Assembly (NCBI GenBank): GCA_963678675.1
Contig: OY783192.1
Coordinates: 3,730,001-3,794,000 of the forward strand
Direction of reading: 5' to 3'
Source: Xiphydria camelus
Lineage: Eukaryota; Arthropoda; Insecta; Hymenoptera; Xiphydriidae
DNA length: 64,000 nt
Part shown: piece after piece, positions 44,676 through 56,540 of the stretch
Layout: every line of letters begins with the position of its first letter
Numbering within the stretch: the stretch's first letter is position 1
Notes under the pieces: model-generated
Database searches by the model: none
What the model was told of the DNA's origin: nothing
Seen by the model: only the letters and a program-made list of their open reading frames with translations
Translations under genes and position numbers: made by a program

Positions 44676-44786
44676 GAATAGGGAACAAGAATAACTAACA
44701 GCGCTTTACACACGCTACACATACGTGTGCTTTTAGCGTATGTGTAACGTACACGAAGCGCGGTTTCTTATTCCTGTTCTCTATTC
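44676..44786. repeat. 111-nt imperfect hairpin
   Basis: The arms (44676-44725 and 44737-44786) pair with scattered mismatches: GAATAGGGAACAAGAATAA against TTATTCCTGTTCTCTATTC, and CTACACATACG against CGTATGTGTAAC. Small-RNA precursor or foldback element; no sister copy seen. Confidence 0.5.
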
Positions 44787-44837
44787 CTTCCATCCCCTGC
44801 ATAGACCTCAAGGATTGTGTTCTGGTTGGTGAAGCCG

Positions 44838-45212
44838 TCATGTTTTACGTACACTTTTACATGCAGAGTCTATCTGGATAATGAAGATCAGGTGGTGTTA
44901 GTGAGAATTTAGATCCCTTCTCATTTCCAAATCAAAATGATTTCACTGACGAACTATGGTGTTTCCGGTTGAGGAGACCATATCAAATTGTTACACGCGT
45001 AATCTTCGTTTTCACGGTAAACTATTGTAGTCCGGTAATTAATAATTTGTCCAATCCGGAGAGTGTTAACTACGTATAACAACTTGAAGGTCTCCGTTAT
45101 CGAAAAAACCACGGTTCATCAGCGAAATTTTCTTTATCTGAAAATGAGAAGGGATCTAAAATCTTAGAAAAAAACATGGCGGCTGTCCTAGCGAATTCAA
45201 CCAGGACAAGAC
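44838..45212 (+). mobile_element. MITE family G, copy 2 (uninterrupted)
   Basis: Colinear with 6848-7490 but without the H insertion: GACGAACTA is followed directly by TGGTGTTTCCGG. It supplies the empty site that dates the nested insertion in copy 1. The 171-codon ORF at 45176-45691 begins in its tail and is not supported. Confidence 0.8.
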
Positions 45213-45833
45213 GCTTAAAAACTTCTCTGTCGCACTCCTCGAAGTGGACAAATCTAGGGAAACGTGCGACAGAGAGGCTCTTATGTGTCCACTACATATC
45301 ATTCGCGCACGCGCATATACTCCCTGTGCGCCCCATCCTCGAAAACACGCGGTATAGTGATGTATTCCTCGAGTGCTCGTTGGCGGGGCGCACGCTACTC
45401 GAAACGAAATTCGGCAGCGGGCCGCGACGAATAGCCCACAAAGGTGACATCTCCATCTCTCACCCGAGAAAAACCCTTACGATGGGTCGACGGGGTCGGC
45501 CCGGGTTCACGCCCACTGGCTTTGTAGCCGCGGTGCGTCCGTCCAGATTTATAGTCGGAATAACATTTCGTCATTTTGCACGCTCAATTCGAGGCGTTGT
45601 GAACCTAACGCGCCGTGCACTGGGGTTACCCTGTTTGTCTGCCATTACCGCTCTTATTGTCGGCGTTATTAGCATAAAACAACTATGTTAGTTTCGATGC
45701 CGAGTACGGGCCATTAATCTGGCCCTAGTTAAAGGCACGCGGGGCCGAATGGAGGGGAAGATGAAGTCGATCGTTAACGCGCTGATGTTGACGGTGTACG
45801 CGCGAGGATCGTCGTACATGTGTTACGCGAGAG
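45213..45833. other. CpG-rich single-copy block
   Basis: Covered by one ORF (45176-45691) with no recognisable domain and a start inside a MITE. I reject it. Confidence 0.35.
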
Positions 45834-46197
45834 AATTCGGTCTTTAAATGAGAACAAATATTCGTATTTTTAAATTCAACTTGCAATCTGCACACATATT
45901 CAATAGCACGCGAAAAAGAAGATTCTATCCGTAAAAATAATTATTCGCAGAGTTGTAAGTGCGTTTCTATCTGCAACATCGTGACGTCATCGAAACGCCA
46001 GAGAAACGCACTTATATGCTAAGTTGCGAGTGCGAGAGAGAGAGAGACTCACAGCACACGATGATGAGGCTGCATTTCAAAATGTTGTTTACCAGTTTTG
46101 ATGGGGCTGAAAATGAAAAATGAAAAAGCACGGGGTAAATAATTTTGCCCACATTTTTCGAATCTACGACAGAAACAAATTGCTTAAAAACCGAATT
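45834..46197 (+). mobile_element. MITE family I, copy 2
   Basis: AATTCGGTCTTTAA at the left and TTAAAAACCGAATT at the right. CRE-like TGACGTCA at 45982-45989, as in copy 1. The interior shares GAGGCTGCATTTCAAAATG and GGGGTAAATAATTTTG. Confidence 0.82.
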
Positions 46198-46653
46198 AGG
46201 TGTATGTGCGTCCGTCGCTACCGCGAGATCGCGTCGTTGCGTATAAATAACCAGCCGCGAGGCATGGGCGCCTTTTCTATACAGACTCCGATGTGCATTG
46301 AATTACCTTGGCGATACGAAACTAAAATATACGGGACGTTTATCACGCGCGTGCCGCGATCTATTTGTGAAAGGTATAATGGGCGTGTATAGGTACAGAA
46401 TGGAACGTTGTGTAGGTATACCTCGCGCGAGTCGTCGTAAAAGAGTGTTTTCTTATGCGCGAGACCCGACCGCCCCGTTGCGGTGAGGGATACATAAATC
46501 GTTACATCTCTCGAATATCGATATCGCTCGTCTCTTCGGTCTGCGTGATATACGAAAGTCAGGGAAAGATATGAAGAGTCGATTTTTTGAACGCGTTGAA
46601 AAATGTCTGTTCCAGTCACATGTGAAGTGTACCTATATCAATGAAGGCTAAAT
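46198..46653. other. Single-copy spacer
   Basis: Overlapping ORFs on both strands (46120-46392 plus, 46218-46619 minus); not called. Confidence 0.35.
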
Positions 46654-47034
46654 TATACAATCCGGGGCGTAACTTACAGGCCAGCGACGCTAGTTGTACA
46701 TCAGTTGGGGCACCCCGTTCGCTGCAGCTTCCAGTAATTTCATGGTAGGTAATACCGATAGCTCGGATCGGAACCGAGTGGATCGAGTCAAGCGAAAAAA
46801 ATCAACTATTTCACTCCTGATCTCGAATTGATTTGGCTTCAACATTCTTATTCGTGTTCTTTCTATAATAAATAGTGGCGGAAATGTGTTTTTCGCTTGT
46901 CTCGATCCACTTGGTTCTGTTCCGAGCTATCGGTATTACCTACCATGAAATTACAAGAAGCTGCAGCGAACGGGGTGCCCCAACCGATATGCAACCAGCG
47001 TCGCTGACCTGTAAGTTATGCCCCGGATTGTATA
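46654..47034. mobile_element. Large foldback element, 381 bp
   Basis: The two arms of about 145 bp are highly similar: TATACAATCCGGGG ... CGCTGCAGCTTC ... GGTAGGTAATACCGATAGC on the left and the inverse on the right, ending CCCCGGATTGTATA. The central unpaired part is about 90 bp. The tip words are an inverted TATA. No second copy in the window. Confidence 0.85.
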
Positions 47035-47056
47035 CACGGTCAAAAAAGGATCGGTA

Positions 47057-47240
47057 AAAAATTATGGGAAAATTTTGATAGTTATCCCAGTAACAGGGCT
47101 CCTCGAGGTGAAACATTGAAGTTTTTAATAAACTTGAACATCAGTTTATACAGCAACAAACTGGAAAAAGTACGCTGTGTCTATTAAAAAATTCAGTGTT
47201 TCACCTCGAGGAGCCTTATTATTGGTATTTACTGTAAAAA
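47057..47240 (+). mobile_element. MITE family O, copy 2
   Basis: CAGTTATCCCA / CAGTAACAGGG, CTCCTCGAGGTGAAACATTG and its inverse TTTCACCTCGAGGAGCC. Shorter than copy 1 and directly adjoining a family B element. Confidence 0.72.
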
Positions 47241-47243
47241 TTA

Positions 47244-47482
47244 CGCAGAGAAAAAGAATTAGTTGGATCTACTAAAACTTACTTGCGGAGTCGCGAGTAA
47301 TTAGTTGTTTATATATCAACGAAATCTTTTAATACATTAATTTGATATGATCACCGCTTCCTTGTGTGTCATGTGAAATAGTATGTGATTGCAAGAAAGA
47401 AATATCTAATTAATATGAAAAAAGACCTAATTATTAGATCCAACTAATTCTTTTACTCTGTGTGTTAATCCTTTTTCTCTGT
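47244..47482 (+). mobile_element. MITE family B, copy 4, duplicated right end
   Basis: CGCAGAGAAAAAGAATTAG at the left with TA before it. The right end occurs twice: TAATTCTTTTACTCTGTG (to 47462), then TTAATCCTTTTTCTCTGTG (to 47482), followed by TA. The interior is partly deleted. Confidence 0.78.
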
Positions 47483-47484
47483 GT

Positions 47485-48225
47485 ACCTGTACATCTATAG
47501 CTTCGCGAATTACGCTTTATTTTCGTCGCGCGAGTTTATCGCGGCAAGTCTTGCGCGCAGGATCGGTAGACCCGCGAAAGTACGTCTCCGCGGCGTTTAC
47601 CGGGCGACCCTCTCGAAGCTATAATCGAACGGTTTAAAATCTGTAAAGAATGATTTCACACCGTGGCTTCGAAGGCCGTGCCGGCGACACGATGCGGAGT
47701 GTATAGCGCGCGGAGCGGAGGAGGCGGAGAAGGTGGGAGAACGGTACAGTGTTATCAGGGCATGCAGGCAAGCATACGAGGCGCGAGGGTTGGGGGTCGG
47801 ATAGACTACGTGGGTGGTGGTGAGGTAGTCATGACGACCGCAGCGACCAATCATCCGGAAGTAACGCAGCGCGAGATAACTCTGCATCCAATCAGGTTTA
47901 AAGGGGGGCCACCCCCGTACCACCCTACGCACCCCCCAACCCACGCTCACCCCCTGCGAAATTTTGCCGAACGAGGGGGAGATACAAGACGACAGACGGC
48001 CCGCTCCTTAACGTCGAGGAACGGATAAGGGCACCGCGGCTTTCCAAATTTACAACCACCACCTTCGACCTTCCCGGATTTACAGCAGTTTTCTCGGCGG
48101 TATATAGATTAGATCTTGTGACGTGTAGTTTATAATAAGTATAAAATTGGTTTGAGTCCACGTGGTTTTCAATTTCCTCTTGCTTATTTTTCTTTTCTTT
48201 TTCTTGTCGATATTAATACGTCTAT
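47485..48225. other. CpG-rich single-copy block
   Basis: ORFs 47597-47950 (minus) and 47663-48028 (plus) occupy the same DNA. The plus ORF is glycine- and proline-rich low-complexity. No gene called. Confidence 0.35.
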
Positions 48226-48393
48226 ACTGTAAAAAAAAGTGGTGTTCATTGTTAACACCATTTTAACGACAAGAGAGAGGATCCATATATATATATATAT
48301 ATACTACATCTGATGTCATTCAATTTTATGCCGTTGTTATTTAACACCAAAAGTGATTTATATATAGGTCCACATCGCAGAATTCTTTACTGT
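48226..48393 (+). mobile_element. MITE family J, copy 4 with (AT)n
   Basis: CTGTAAAAAAAAGTGGTGTT at the left, CATCGCAGAATTCTTTACTG at the right, an (AT)n tract at 48285-48302. The longest J copy. Confidence 0.75.
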
Positions 48394-48402
48394 ACACGTC
48401 TA

Positions 48403-48746
48403 CCGAGAGAAATAATAACTAATGCCAAAAATATGTTTCTTGAATCCAAGTGCACGATAATCTTGAAAATTTTTAAGGATACAGATCCTCGGTGTTGAAG
48501 GATATATACCTATTCTTGATTCAAGAATACCTTTGTTGGGACAAAAAATTTTCCCTGTGCGAAAAAAACAATTACTTAAGCCTATATCAAATAGTAGGCT
48601 TAAGTAATGGTTTTTTTTTAGAATTTCTTGTCCCAACAAAGGGGTATTCTTTTATACGAAGAAAATCATCGCTCGATCCTTTAATTATGTCATGTTTTTG
48701 ATTGAAGGAAACATTTTTATCGCACTAGCAGTTATTTCTCTCAGGG
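48403..48746. mobile_element. MITE family K, copy 1, with nested foldback
   Basis: CCGAGAGAAATAATAACTAA at the left, GTTATTTCTCTCAGGG at the right. Inside, 48525-48652 is a second palindrome: GAATACCTTTGTTGGGACAA pairs with TTGTCCCAACAAAGGGGTA, and TTACTTAAGCCTA with TAGGCTTAAGTAA. The ORFs here are shadows of the palindrome. Confidence 0.75.
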
Positions 48747-50719
48747 CTGTTGATTGAAAAAACGTTGAATATAATCAAAATCAGGATATCTGAACCGTCC
48801 CAAAAATTAAATTCTACGCTATATGCATTCTCCCATTTAATTATCGACCCGTAAGACAAAACTACCATGATAAAAATTTGTCTCAGTACTGTAATTTCAA
48901 TTTGATATAGGATACATCTGAAAATTATGACTTTTTCTAGTGCTTCGAGGTCATTTCGTACGTTAACATTGTAGGTGACGTATTTGCGAAGCTATAAGTA
49001 AACGGAGGCATCTATCTACACAGTTAAAAGTATATCGCGCGTTTCGGAGTGTCTTTAAACGCGTTCCCCGAGGTCCGTCGGTTTTTATCGAAGGTTGGCA
49101 TTAAAAAAATCGGCTGTATCGGAGCGCGCGCTAATAAAACGACTAGGTACCTATGTACGGCCCGTGCCACACGGGCCCGCGTGTTGTACATAGGTATCGT
49201 GTTTATAGGCCGGCAGCGTGCCGATAAGAAGCCTCATAAAATAAATGGCACCCCATAAGTGTTCGGAACTTCGCCGGCACTCTGATGGCTCGTCGAATGC
49301 CCCGCATTTGTCACGTTTATCGACTTTACGCGCGCGCCTCCCACGGTTACGCGCGGTTTTTCGCGACGTAATTTTTTTCCGCGGGAGAAAGAGCTGGCCG
49401 ACTTTCCTTCCCGGAAAAAATCGACGATCCCGTTACGCGGGAGAACTCGATGAGAATTTCACGAACGCGAAAGCGGGGCGCGATGTGCTAATGCCGCGAC
49501 GCCGGGTTCCCTGATTACGAACGCGATGCGCCTATCGAGCAGAAGGAATAAAAAAAAATAATAATTCGAAATGAGGGAATCTCATCGTTATTCGGCCGCG
49601 TCCCCGTTCTTATGAATGGCCTGGATCGTGTCTCTCGCTTCGCGTCCGCGAAATTTCTCAGTCGAATGTGCATATTTCCATTCGGCATGCCCCGCCGACT
49701 TCTTGATTTTATTAAAAAATAATGCGTGGTGCCCTTTCTGCTTTCCTGCGAATACGATAACACTACTCAATCACTGATATGATATAGATATAGATATACT
49801 TATAGTCTTAAAAGAAGGTTCTATCGATAATCGAATTAACAGCAAGATTTTAACCAAATTCGGTAAATCGATAGATATAAGAGTTAGAACCTTTCAGTTA
49901 AATTTTTGTAACGATTCACTATCTCGTATGAGGAATATCAAATTAATTAATTAACGTCCATTTGACATGGAGTCTTATGAAAAATAGTACATTCATTTCT
50001 TTTATTTGTGAAATTCTAATATAAATGAGAGACCGATTTGGATAAAAATGGTTGTACAAATAGATGTGTATTTCAAACAACTGCGTTCAAATTTGCAGAC
50101 TGATTCAGAATCGATATTGTAGAACATTAATCAGTAATTAGAGTAATCACGCACTTGACGTTCAGTGATCTCTGTCATTTATCGGTTTGGCAATATCGGA
50201 ACATCTCTGTTTCCGTAGCTCACCATTTTCAAATGTCTTTTACGCTGTAAGATTTTTCGAAAATATGTTTCCTCTTTCCAAATAAAAATTTCTCACTTCG
50301 TCAATTTGAGTCTTCTCTTCATTAATTTCGATAATGTGGTAAACACTACACTACGTAGGGGTACATACAATGTACATATCAAACGTCATGTAGAGTTCCA
50401 ACGTTTTCATGTCTCGGTTTGTATTTCAAGGCGTTAGTCAAGTACACGATACTTCTTCTTTTTCGCTATTTTTGATTTACCGAGTAGTCACGGAATCTCC
50501 ACAATTTTAAGGGACATGCATTTACCTAAAATCGAAGTAATAATTTCGTAATATTTCGATTGTGTCTTAATTTTTAAGTATAACCTTACAAGAATCCATG
50601 AGTCGTGCAACGATTTCCTGAATTTCGAGGGAAGATATTACACGATATTCGAGACATACCTATTTATGTTTGATAACAAATTTAGTTTCTTTCTGAAGTT
50701 CAAGATAAATATTTTTAAC
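48747..50719. other. Mostly AT-rich single-copy DNA
   Basis: 49040-49510 is CpG-rich with ORFs 49049-49258 and 49245-49514; 49770-50719 is AT-rich. No domain, MITE or hairpin of note; one weak inverted GGTTCTATCGAT / ATCGATAG pair lies near 49815-49885. Confidence 0.35.
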
Positions 50720-50934
50720 CACGGAGAAAATTAAACAGTAAGAGGATTACCAGTTAGAATAATAAATAGGTGACAACTTCGACAATATCGTGTTGAATAA
50801 TCTGCCGCATAGTAATGATTACCGTTCGAATAGTGATGATTACTATTTTGCAGATTTTTTTAACACAATATTGTCGAAGCTGACACCTATTTACTAGTCT
50901 GATTGGTAATCGTTACTATTTAATTTTCTCCGTG
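50720..50934. mobile_element. Foldback MITE family V
   Basis: CACGGAGAAAATTAAACAGT at the left and its inverse TTTAATTTTCTCCGTG at the right. Arms continue through AATAGGTG(A)CAACTTCGACAATAT and its inverse. Non-coding, single copy here. Confidence 0.78.
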
Positions 50935-52579
50935 CGAGTTAATTCATTGAGATACGGTTCACGTAAAGTAGCACTTATCTGTGACTGTTCAGTTTTGGTT
51001 CCCACCACATTTCATAGACGTGTCTTTTAGCACGCGCGCGTCCTGTAGGTACAATATACGAGTACATCCATAATACATATTTCGCTATAGGCGCCTCTGT
51101 GTCCTAATTAGACGAAGACCTCGTCTCGTCCCGAGAAAGCCGGCGTAAACGAGGTCGAGAGTCGGCAGCGTATAATTTCGATGACAAGCAAGGGGTGGTT
51201 ATCTTGGCGCGTCCTGCCACCCCCGCGAATGTAGCCTCCGCCCTCCCCTTCGTCACAACCCACCCGCGCTTTTCTCCGCATAGCTACGCGAGTGGAGGAG
51301 GTCTTCGTGATTGTATTAATTCAAGCCATCCCCTTCCCCCTGCGCCAACTCCCCCCCCCCCCACCGGTCTCCCGCCCTCTTTCACCCTCTAAAGCACGAC
51401 TTCCGGGGACAAACGAAGCGTGCGAACGTCGCGTATAATGAAGCGCCCCGTTCGTTTCGTCGTCGACTCCGCAACGGGCGGAACGTCGTGCCCCGGCTTC
51501 TTCTATATTTAGGCATAATTTGGAGCCCCGTCACCTCATCTCCCTTCGTCCGCGCGGAGGATGTTCAGTTCTTATCAAAACAACCGGGCTCTCGGTGGCC
51601 CTATCGTCCGACTGAATAATGAATCAGTGCGCGGTAACCGCGCGAGACGTGCGAAAGTTTCCTGGCGGCATATAGATACGACGCTTATTGATTATATTTT
51701 TGGATGGAAAAAGAAAATACGATATCGTTATTCCCTTGAATAAATGATGCGTCATTGCCACCGACCGATAGCACGTGCCTCTTCTACTCGGAGTCGAGCC
51801 GATGATGCGGTTAGCGAGAAAAAAAAACCGTCTACCCGAGTGGAAATGTACTCGGTTTGATAAAAAAAAGACTAATCGCCGTTTCATCAAATAAATGGTA
51901 ATATTGACCGGGGAAATATGACATCATTTGTACGCGCGAGCGAGTCACGGCAAATACATGCCTACGACACGCGAGTGTACATATCCGATCAGGTCGTTGT
52001 CACTCGTCGAGTATCGCGGTGTCACTCGCTACGACTTGGTTAATGTACACATGAGGTTTGTTATCGCGTAATATCGACGGTCGTGTGTTTCCGTATAGGA
52101 TTAAAATTACGCGTTATCGTCGCGAAAAAGATTGCGAAGAAGAGTTCGTTATAGTCGGGGGATCTAGATACTTACCGAGATGAACCCTTCGAACGGCGGA
52201 ATTGAGATGCCTCGAACTTTCACTTCGCGTCTCGGGGGCGTATTACGTATGAGCTTCGTCAAACTTCGTAGCGTCGGACGATTCATTTTAGAAATGCAGA
52301 GTTCGCGGACGTATCTAACAGATCTAGTCTACTTCGAGGCGTACTAATTAGCACAACAACATTAGTAGTTACAATTGTAAGTGTCCGTTCGCTCTATTAT
52401 TCGAAGGTTGAGGGCCTGTATAATGTTTCGGATAACTGGTATGTACTGATTATACGCTAGGAATTCGAATACCGAGGGTCGAAGCTGTAAGAGAAAATGC
52501 AAGAAAGGATATTCGACTTATTTCCGGTCGTTGCAAAATACAGGGAAAGCCAAAACAGGTATATAGGTATATCTATTTA
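50935..52579. other. CpG-rich single-copy DNA with poly-C
   Basis: A C homopolymer lies at about 51349-51361. ORFs 51195-51392 and 51561-51743 (plus) and 51624-51890 (minus) are unsupported. Nothing else recognised. Confidence 0.35.
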
Positions 52580-52809
52580 CACTGAGAGAAAAAATATTAT
52601 AGGTATGCAAAACTAAATCTGCGTTTAAAGGTGAGGGATTATATAGAATTAGTTGCAAGGATTAATAAATTTTTTATAACGATTAACGGCTATTTGAAAG
52701 GAACAGACTGTAGTCCATTTGAGTCAATTATTAATCCAAGTAACTAGATCTGCATTTCCCCACGCGTAACCGCCGATTTAATTAAATTTAATACATTTTT
52801 TTCTCGGTG
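52580..52809 (+). mobile_element. MITE family H, copy 3
   Basis: CACTGAGAGAAAAAATATT at the left, TTTTTTTCTCGGTG at the right, TA at 52578-52579 and 52810-52811. Shares GATTAACGGCTATTTGAAAG and AAGTAACTAGATCTGCATT with copy 1. Confidence 0.85.
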
Positions 52810-53413
52810 TATTGTAAATTCTTTTCGTTTTGGATTCTTTGGGAATTTATTAATAAACACTATCTCTTATGTGTACGTGACACGGCACTAATTAAAACCC
52901 TTGATACAATCTCGCGCAAAGTTGCGAATCGAGATTTAGCTCGAAATTAGAGGTAGACGTTATTCACGGCTTCGCATTTCTGACATAGGTACAGATCTCG
53001 TTGTGTATGCATATATAGTATCAATATATATGGAACACGTGGTTCTATAACGATATACATATATACATATTATACATATGAATATAGAGATAAATTGCTT
53101 TCTTGAAGGGCGTCTTCTCGAAATGTAGACAACAGACGACGTGGCTTCGACAGTGTCGTATAAATTCTAATATCATACCACCGTATATCTATTTCTGTCC
53201 GTGCAAAGGGTAACTCTGGCTTTTGTACTGAAATATCCAAAGATTTATTCGATCTCGTAAGTTGTATTTATAAAATTTGAAATGTCTTCCACACGGTATT
53301 CTTTTATCTGTAATACATAAGAGAGGGTTATCAAATCTGGACCGAGATGTCTAGGTTGGATCACCTTTGTATCCAGAATAGTAGAGATATTTATTTCATT
53401 GTTTGGTTAGCTA
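52810..53413. other. AT-rich single-copy DNA
   Basis: TA-rich words near 53010-53095 (ATATACATATATACATAT). No gene or repeat family recognised. Confidence 0.35.
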
Positions 53414-53677
53414 CACTGAGAAAAATAATTAGACTAAAATAACAAAACGCATTTAGTTAAATACGTTTAGTTATTCCATCTAAAATACTGGTCATTTTAA
53501 CCAAATATCGAGTTATTCTAACCAAATGTACAATTATTCTAACAAAATGTCTAGTTATTTTAACCAAAAAGAGTGGGCAGTTTAGCCAAATAAATGGAGA
53601 GGGTCCAGATTCTACCAAACAGTTTGGCCATCGTCTCCAAGATTTTGGTTAAATTGACCAAATTATTTGTCTCGGTC
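53414..53677 (-). mobile_element. MITE family A, copy A8
   Basis: CACTGAGAAAAATAATTAG at the left, AATTATTTGTCTCGGTC at the right, TA at 53412-53413 and 53678-53679. Orientation opposite to A1. Confidence 0.87.
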
Positions 53678-55052
53678 TAGATACATCAAATGCTCAGACT
53701 TGGAGTCGGATGATGCACCTTTCTCATTAGTTCTGACAATCATATTTGTAACTGGCAGGGCAGTAACAGTTCTAGATACAGAGGGTCCAACCTAGGCGCC
53801 GGTCCAAATTCGGCTACTCTCCTTTACATAGAGCAGGAAATTAGTCCTGACAGCTAATGTTGACGAATCATCGAGACGTTGAAACGCGTCTTCAATGACT
53901 CGCTTCATCCTCGTATTAAATATACATGAAGCTAGAATTTAAGTACTCACCTAGCTTGCAGGATACATGAGCGAATCCGCCTCCGTCGCTGTCGCGTGCT
54001 CGCGCCGTGACGAATGGTATACTGCTGTTCTCAATAAGGTTATCGATGAGGCTCGAGGGGGCACGGGAGGAGAGGGTGTACTATAGGAAGCGCGGGGGCC
54101 GAGAGGGCGAGGACGACGGAACGAGAGGAGCAAGGGGTGCAAGCCGTTTAGTGATATTTCACGGGGTTCGCTCGTAAGGGGGTTCTGCGGAGTATTACCG
54201 GAGGCAGTCTTGCAGAGTCGAGATAAGGGAAGCCGGTTCCCGCGTCTCCGCGCCGGTGTTCGGGTGCTAAGACGCTCTCTCCGTTTCCGAACCCCAAGCC
54301 GCGAGCAAACCCCTTCTGGTTGCTACGCAGTGCCTATACGGTATAAACTTGGCTAATATCTGACTATCTATACGAGAGAGCTCCAAGTTCACCCCTCCCC
54401 GTCAACCGCCCTCCGTCGTCTCGCCGTTCGCTCGCCCCTTTTATTCGGCGGAGATCGGAAAAAGCGTCTCCGTTTCGATCGATCGCCGTTGTACCACGGA
54501 ATGAGGAAAGACGGGGCGCGAGGATCGTTCGGCGGTTATCGCAACGCTGAGGGAAAGAGGGGCGTGACGAGTGAGATTCAGTTCGAGGGACGTACCGCGT
54601 GCACACGCGTTTCGTGAACCGCGCGTAGCCAGCAATTAGTGGCGGGTTAACTGCACGTGTCGTCGTCGCTCGCTAATCCCCGCAATTTTACTCGGAACTC
54701 TCTCTTTCGTCTGACCCAATTAGAAAGATCCTCGAGCACCCCACGGCGCGTAGACCGAGCAAATCGTTACTTAGCTCGACGTGGACGCGCACGTGTCGAG
54801 CGAGCTCCGCTTCCGGAAGCAATGGTGGACGGGTACGGCCTCTCTTCTCCGAGGGGAACGATTTGAAATTAATTTATCGGACGATAATCGGCGAAGGGGG
54901 GCGTAGAAGCGATTGTCCGAGCATCGGTGATCTGAGATCCATGCGGGGGGTTCCAAATGAAACTTTACGGTATTGATAATCGACTGCAGGAAATTATTTC
55001 CTTGTTATTTGTCGGAATACAAAATTACAACAGTTGACCAGTACGGAAACAA
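53678..55052. other. CpG-rich single-copy block
   Basis: ORFs at 53951-54142, 54364-54635 and 54771-54956 (minus) and 54657-54866 (plus) have no domains. No gene called. Confidence 0.35.
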
Positions 55053-55220
55053 AATTTGTGGTCAATTTCGGGACAAGGGCAATTTATTGTTACGGTAATT
55101 ATAATTTTAGTAAAAATTCTAGTAAAGCTTGTAGAAGTTGCAGACGTTGCTGTAATTTTTACTAAAATTGTGGTTATCGTAACAGCATAAATTGGCCTTG
55201 TCCCGAAATTTACCGCAAAT
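55053..55220. mobile_element. Foldback family E, complete copy
   Basis: The arms CAATTTCGGGACAAGG, CAATTTATTGTTACGGT, ATTTTAGTAAAAATT pair with the inverse words on the right, ending TTGTCCCGAAATTTACCGC. A right-half copy is at 5660-5745. Non-coding. Confidence 0.8.
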
Positions 55221-55284
55221 AATTTAACAGCGCGAATAATTTAACAGAGAAGATAAAGGTGGCAAGAATTTGCTTATACTCGTA

Positions 55285-55725
55285 CAAAAATAATGGTTGT
55301 GTTTGCAGCTGCACCATGTGGTCAGATAATTTGCAGTTAATTTAATTGAATTTTGCTTGACATATTATAATTAAATGAATGTCAATGAAACTAAATGAAT
55401 GTGGTAAATCCAACTACACAATACAGTTGACTTGTTTAGTTGACTTAACTACTAATGCAGTTGCCTCAAATGTACAGAGGTTGAAACAATGGTTGAGTGA
55501 TTGAATTAATTATATTATTTAGTCAATTATCAATTTAACGCTCCGATAAATTTATCCAAGTTCCGAAACAAATTATCTCAACGACCGATGAGATTTATGA
55601 AAAATCATCGACCAACTACGACGCGAAATTAGGAACACTTCGCGATTGGATTCCGCGTATTTAACATCACGGCGTCGTTGGCTCAATTGATATTCAGTTC
55701 AGCCAACGGATACTTTTTCTCATCG
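55285..55725 (+). mobile_element. MITE family D, copy 3
   Basis: Colinear with copies 1 and 2, ending GGATACTTTTTCTCATCG. Flanked by TA (55283-55284 and 55726-55727). More diverged internally than the other two. Confidence 0.8.
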
Positions 55726-55727
55726 TA

Positions 55728-56415
55728 CGCAATTGACACTTTCGATTAGAGCAGCCCACGCGAATTCAACCCGATAAGAGAGCTCGCTCGCTCTCTCAGC
55801 CGAAAGAGAAACCCCGAGAGAACGAGCGCGCGGGGGTGACGATTTAAACGGTCGTGTTTTCGTCGGTTTATTGAAATAATTATAAGCCGAGAGAGCGTCT
55901 CTCCACGGCATCGGGAAAGGGGGCTGTGTCCCTCCCTCGACTCGCGCGTAATGAACGCAGCCACCTTGAACTGGCAAACGGATGAGCGAGCAGGCAGGCA
56001 GGCAGGCGCGGGCAAACAGGGTGAGGTGAGGCAGTAGCCACTAAAAGGGGGTGTCCTCTCTGTGATGAAAGCACCCTTCTCTGTGCCATCCTCTCTCGCT
56101 TCTCACCGTGGGTGCCCGCTTTGGTTCCTTTTCCAGGAGAGCCTCTGTGTGATAAGCCAGCCATTGACGCCTCGCTGATCTGACGCGATTATACTTTTTT
56201 TTTGCACGACGCCTAAGTATCTCCTGCTTCGGTAAACGTTAACGCTGCAGGCGGAAGGGAACTTCAAGGAAACATCGGAGGGACGCTCTACTGCGATGGT
56301 TAGCCGACGTAAATTAAGGGGGTAGTCCGCGTGCGAAATATATGTCTATACATATATGGTCGCGACGTGCGAGGGTGTTTCAGCAGATTCTCGCTGTTCC
56401 TCGTATCAGTTGAAC
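55728..56415. other. CpG-rich single-copy block
   Basis: A (GGCA)n run lies at about 55988-56007. Three overlapping minus-strand ORFs (55720-56164) are in different frames and not supported. Confidence 0.35.
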
Positions 56416-56540
56416 CCCGGGTCGAGTTTTTTGACCTGGGAAATCCTTGTAAGAATAACATTTTGCAGGACTAAATGGAATATATCAGGTCAAAAGAAAA
56501 ATGTCTCCCATTCACATTGAAAGCCTTGTTTGTCCTCTAA

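Noticed and set aside
45176..45691. 171-codon ORF
   Set aside because: The ATG is part of the conserved tail of family G, and no domain follows.
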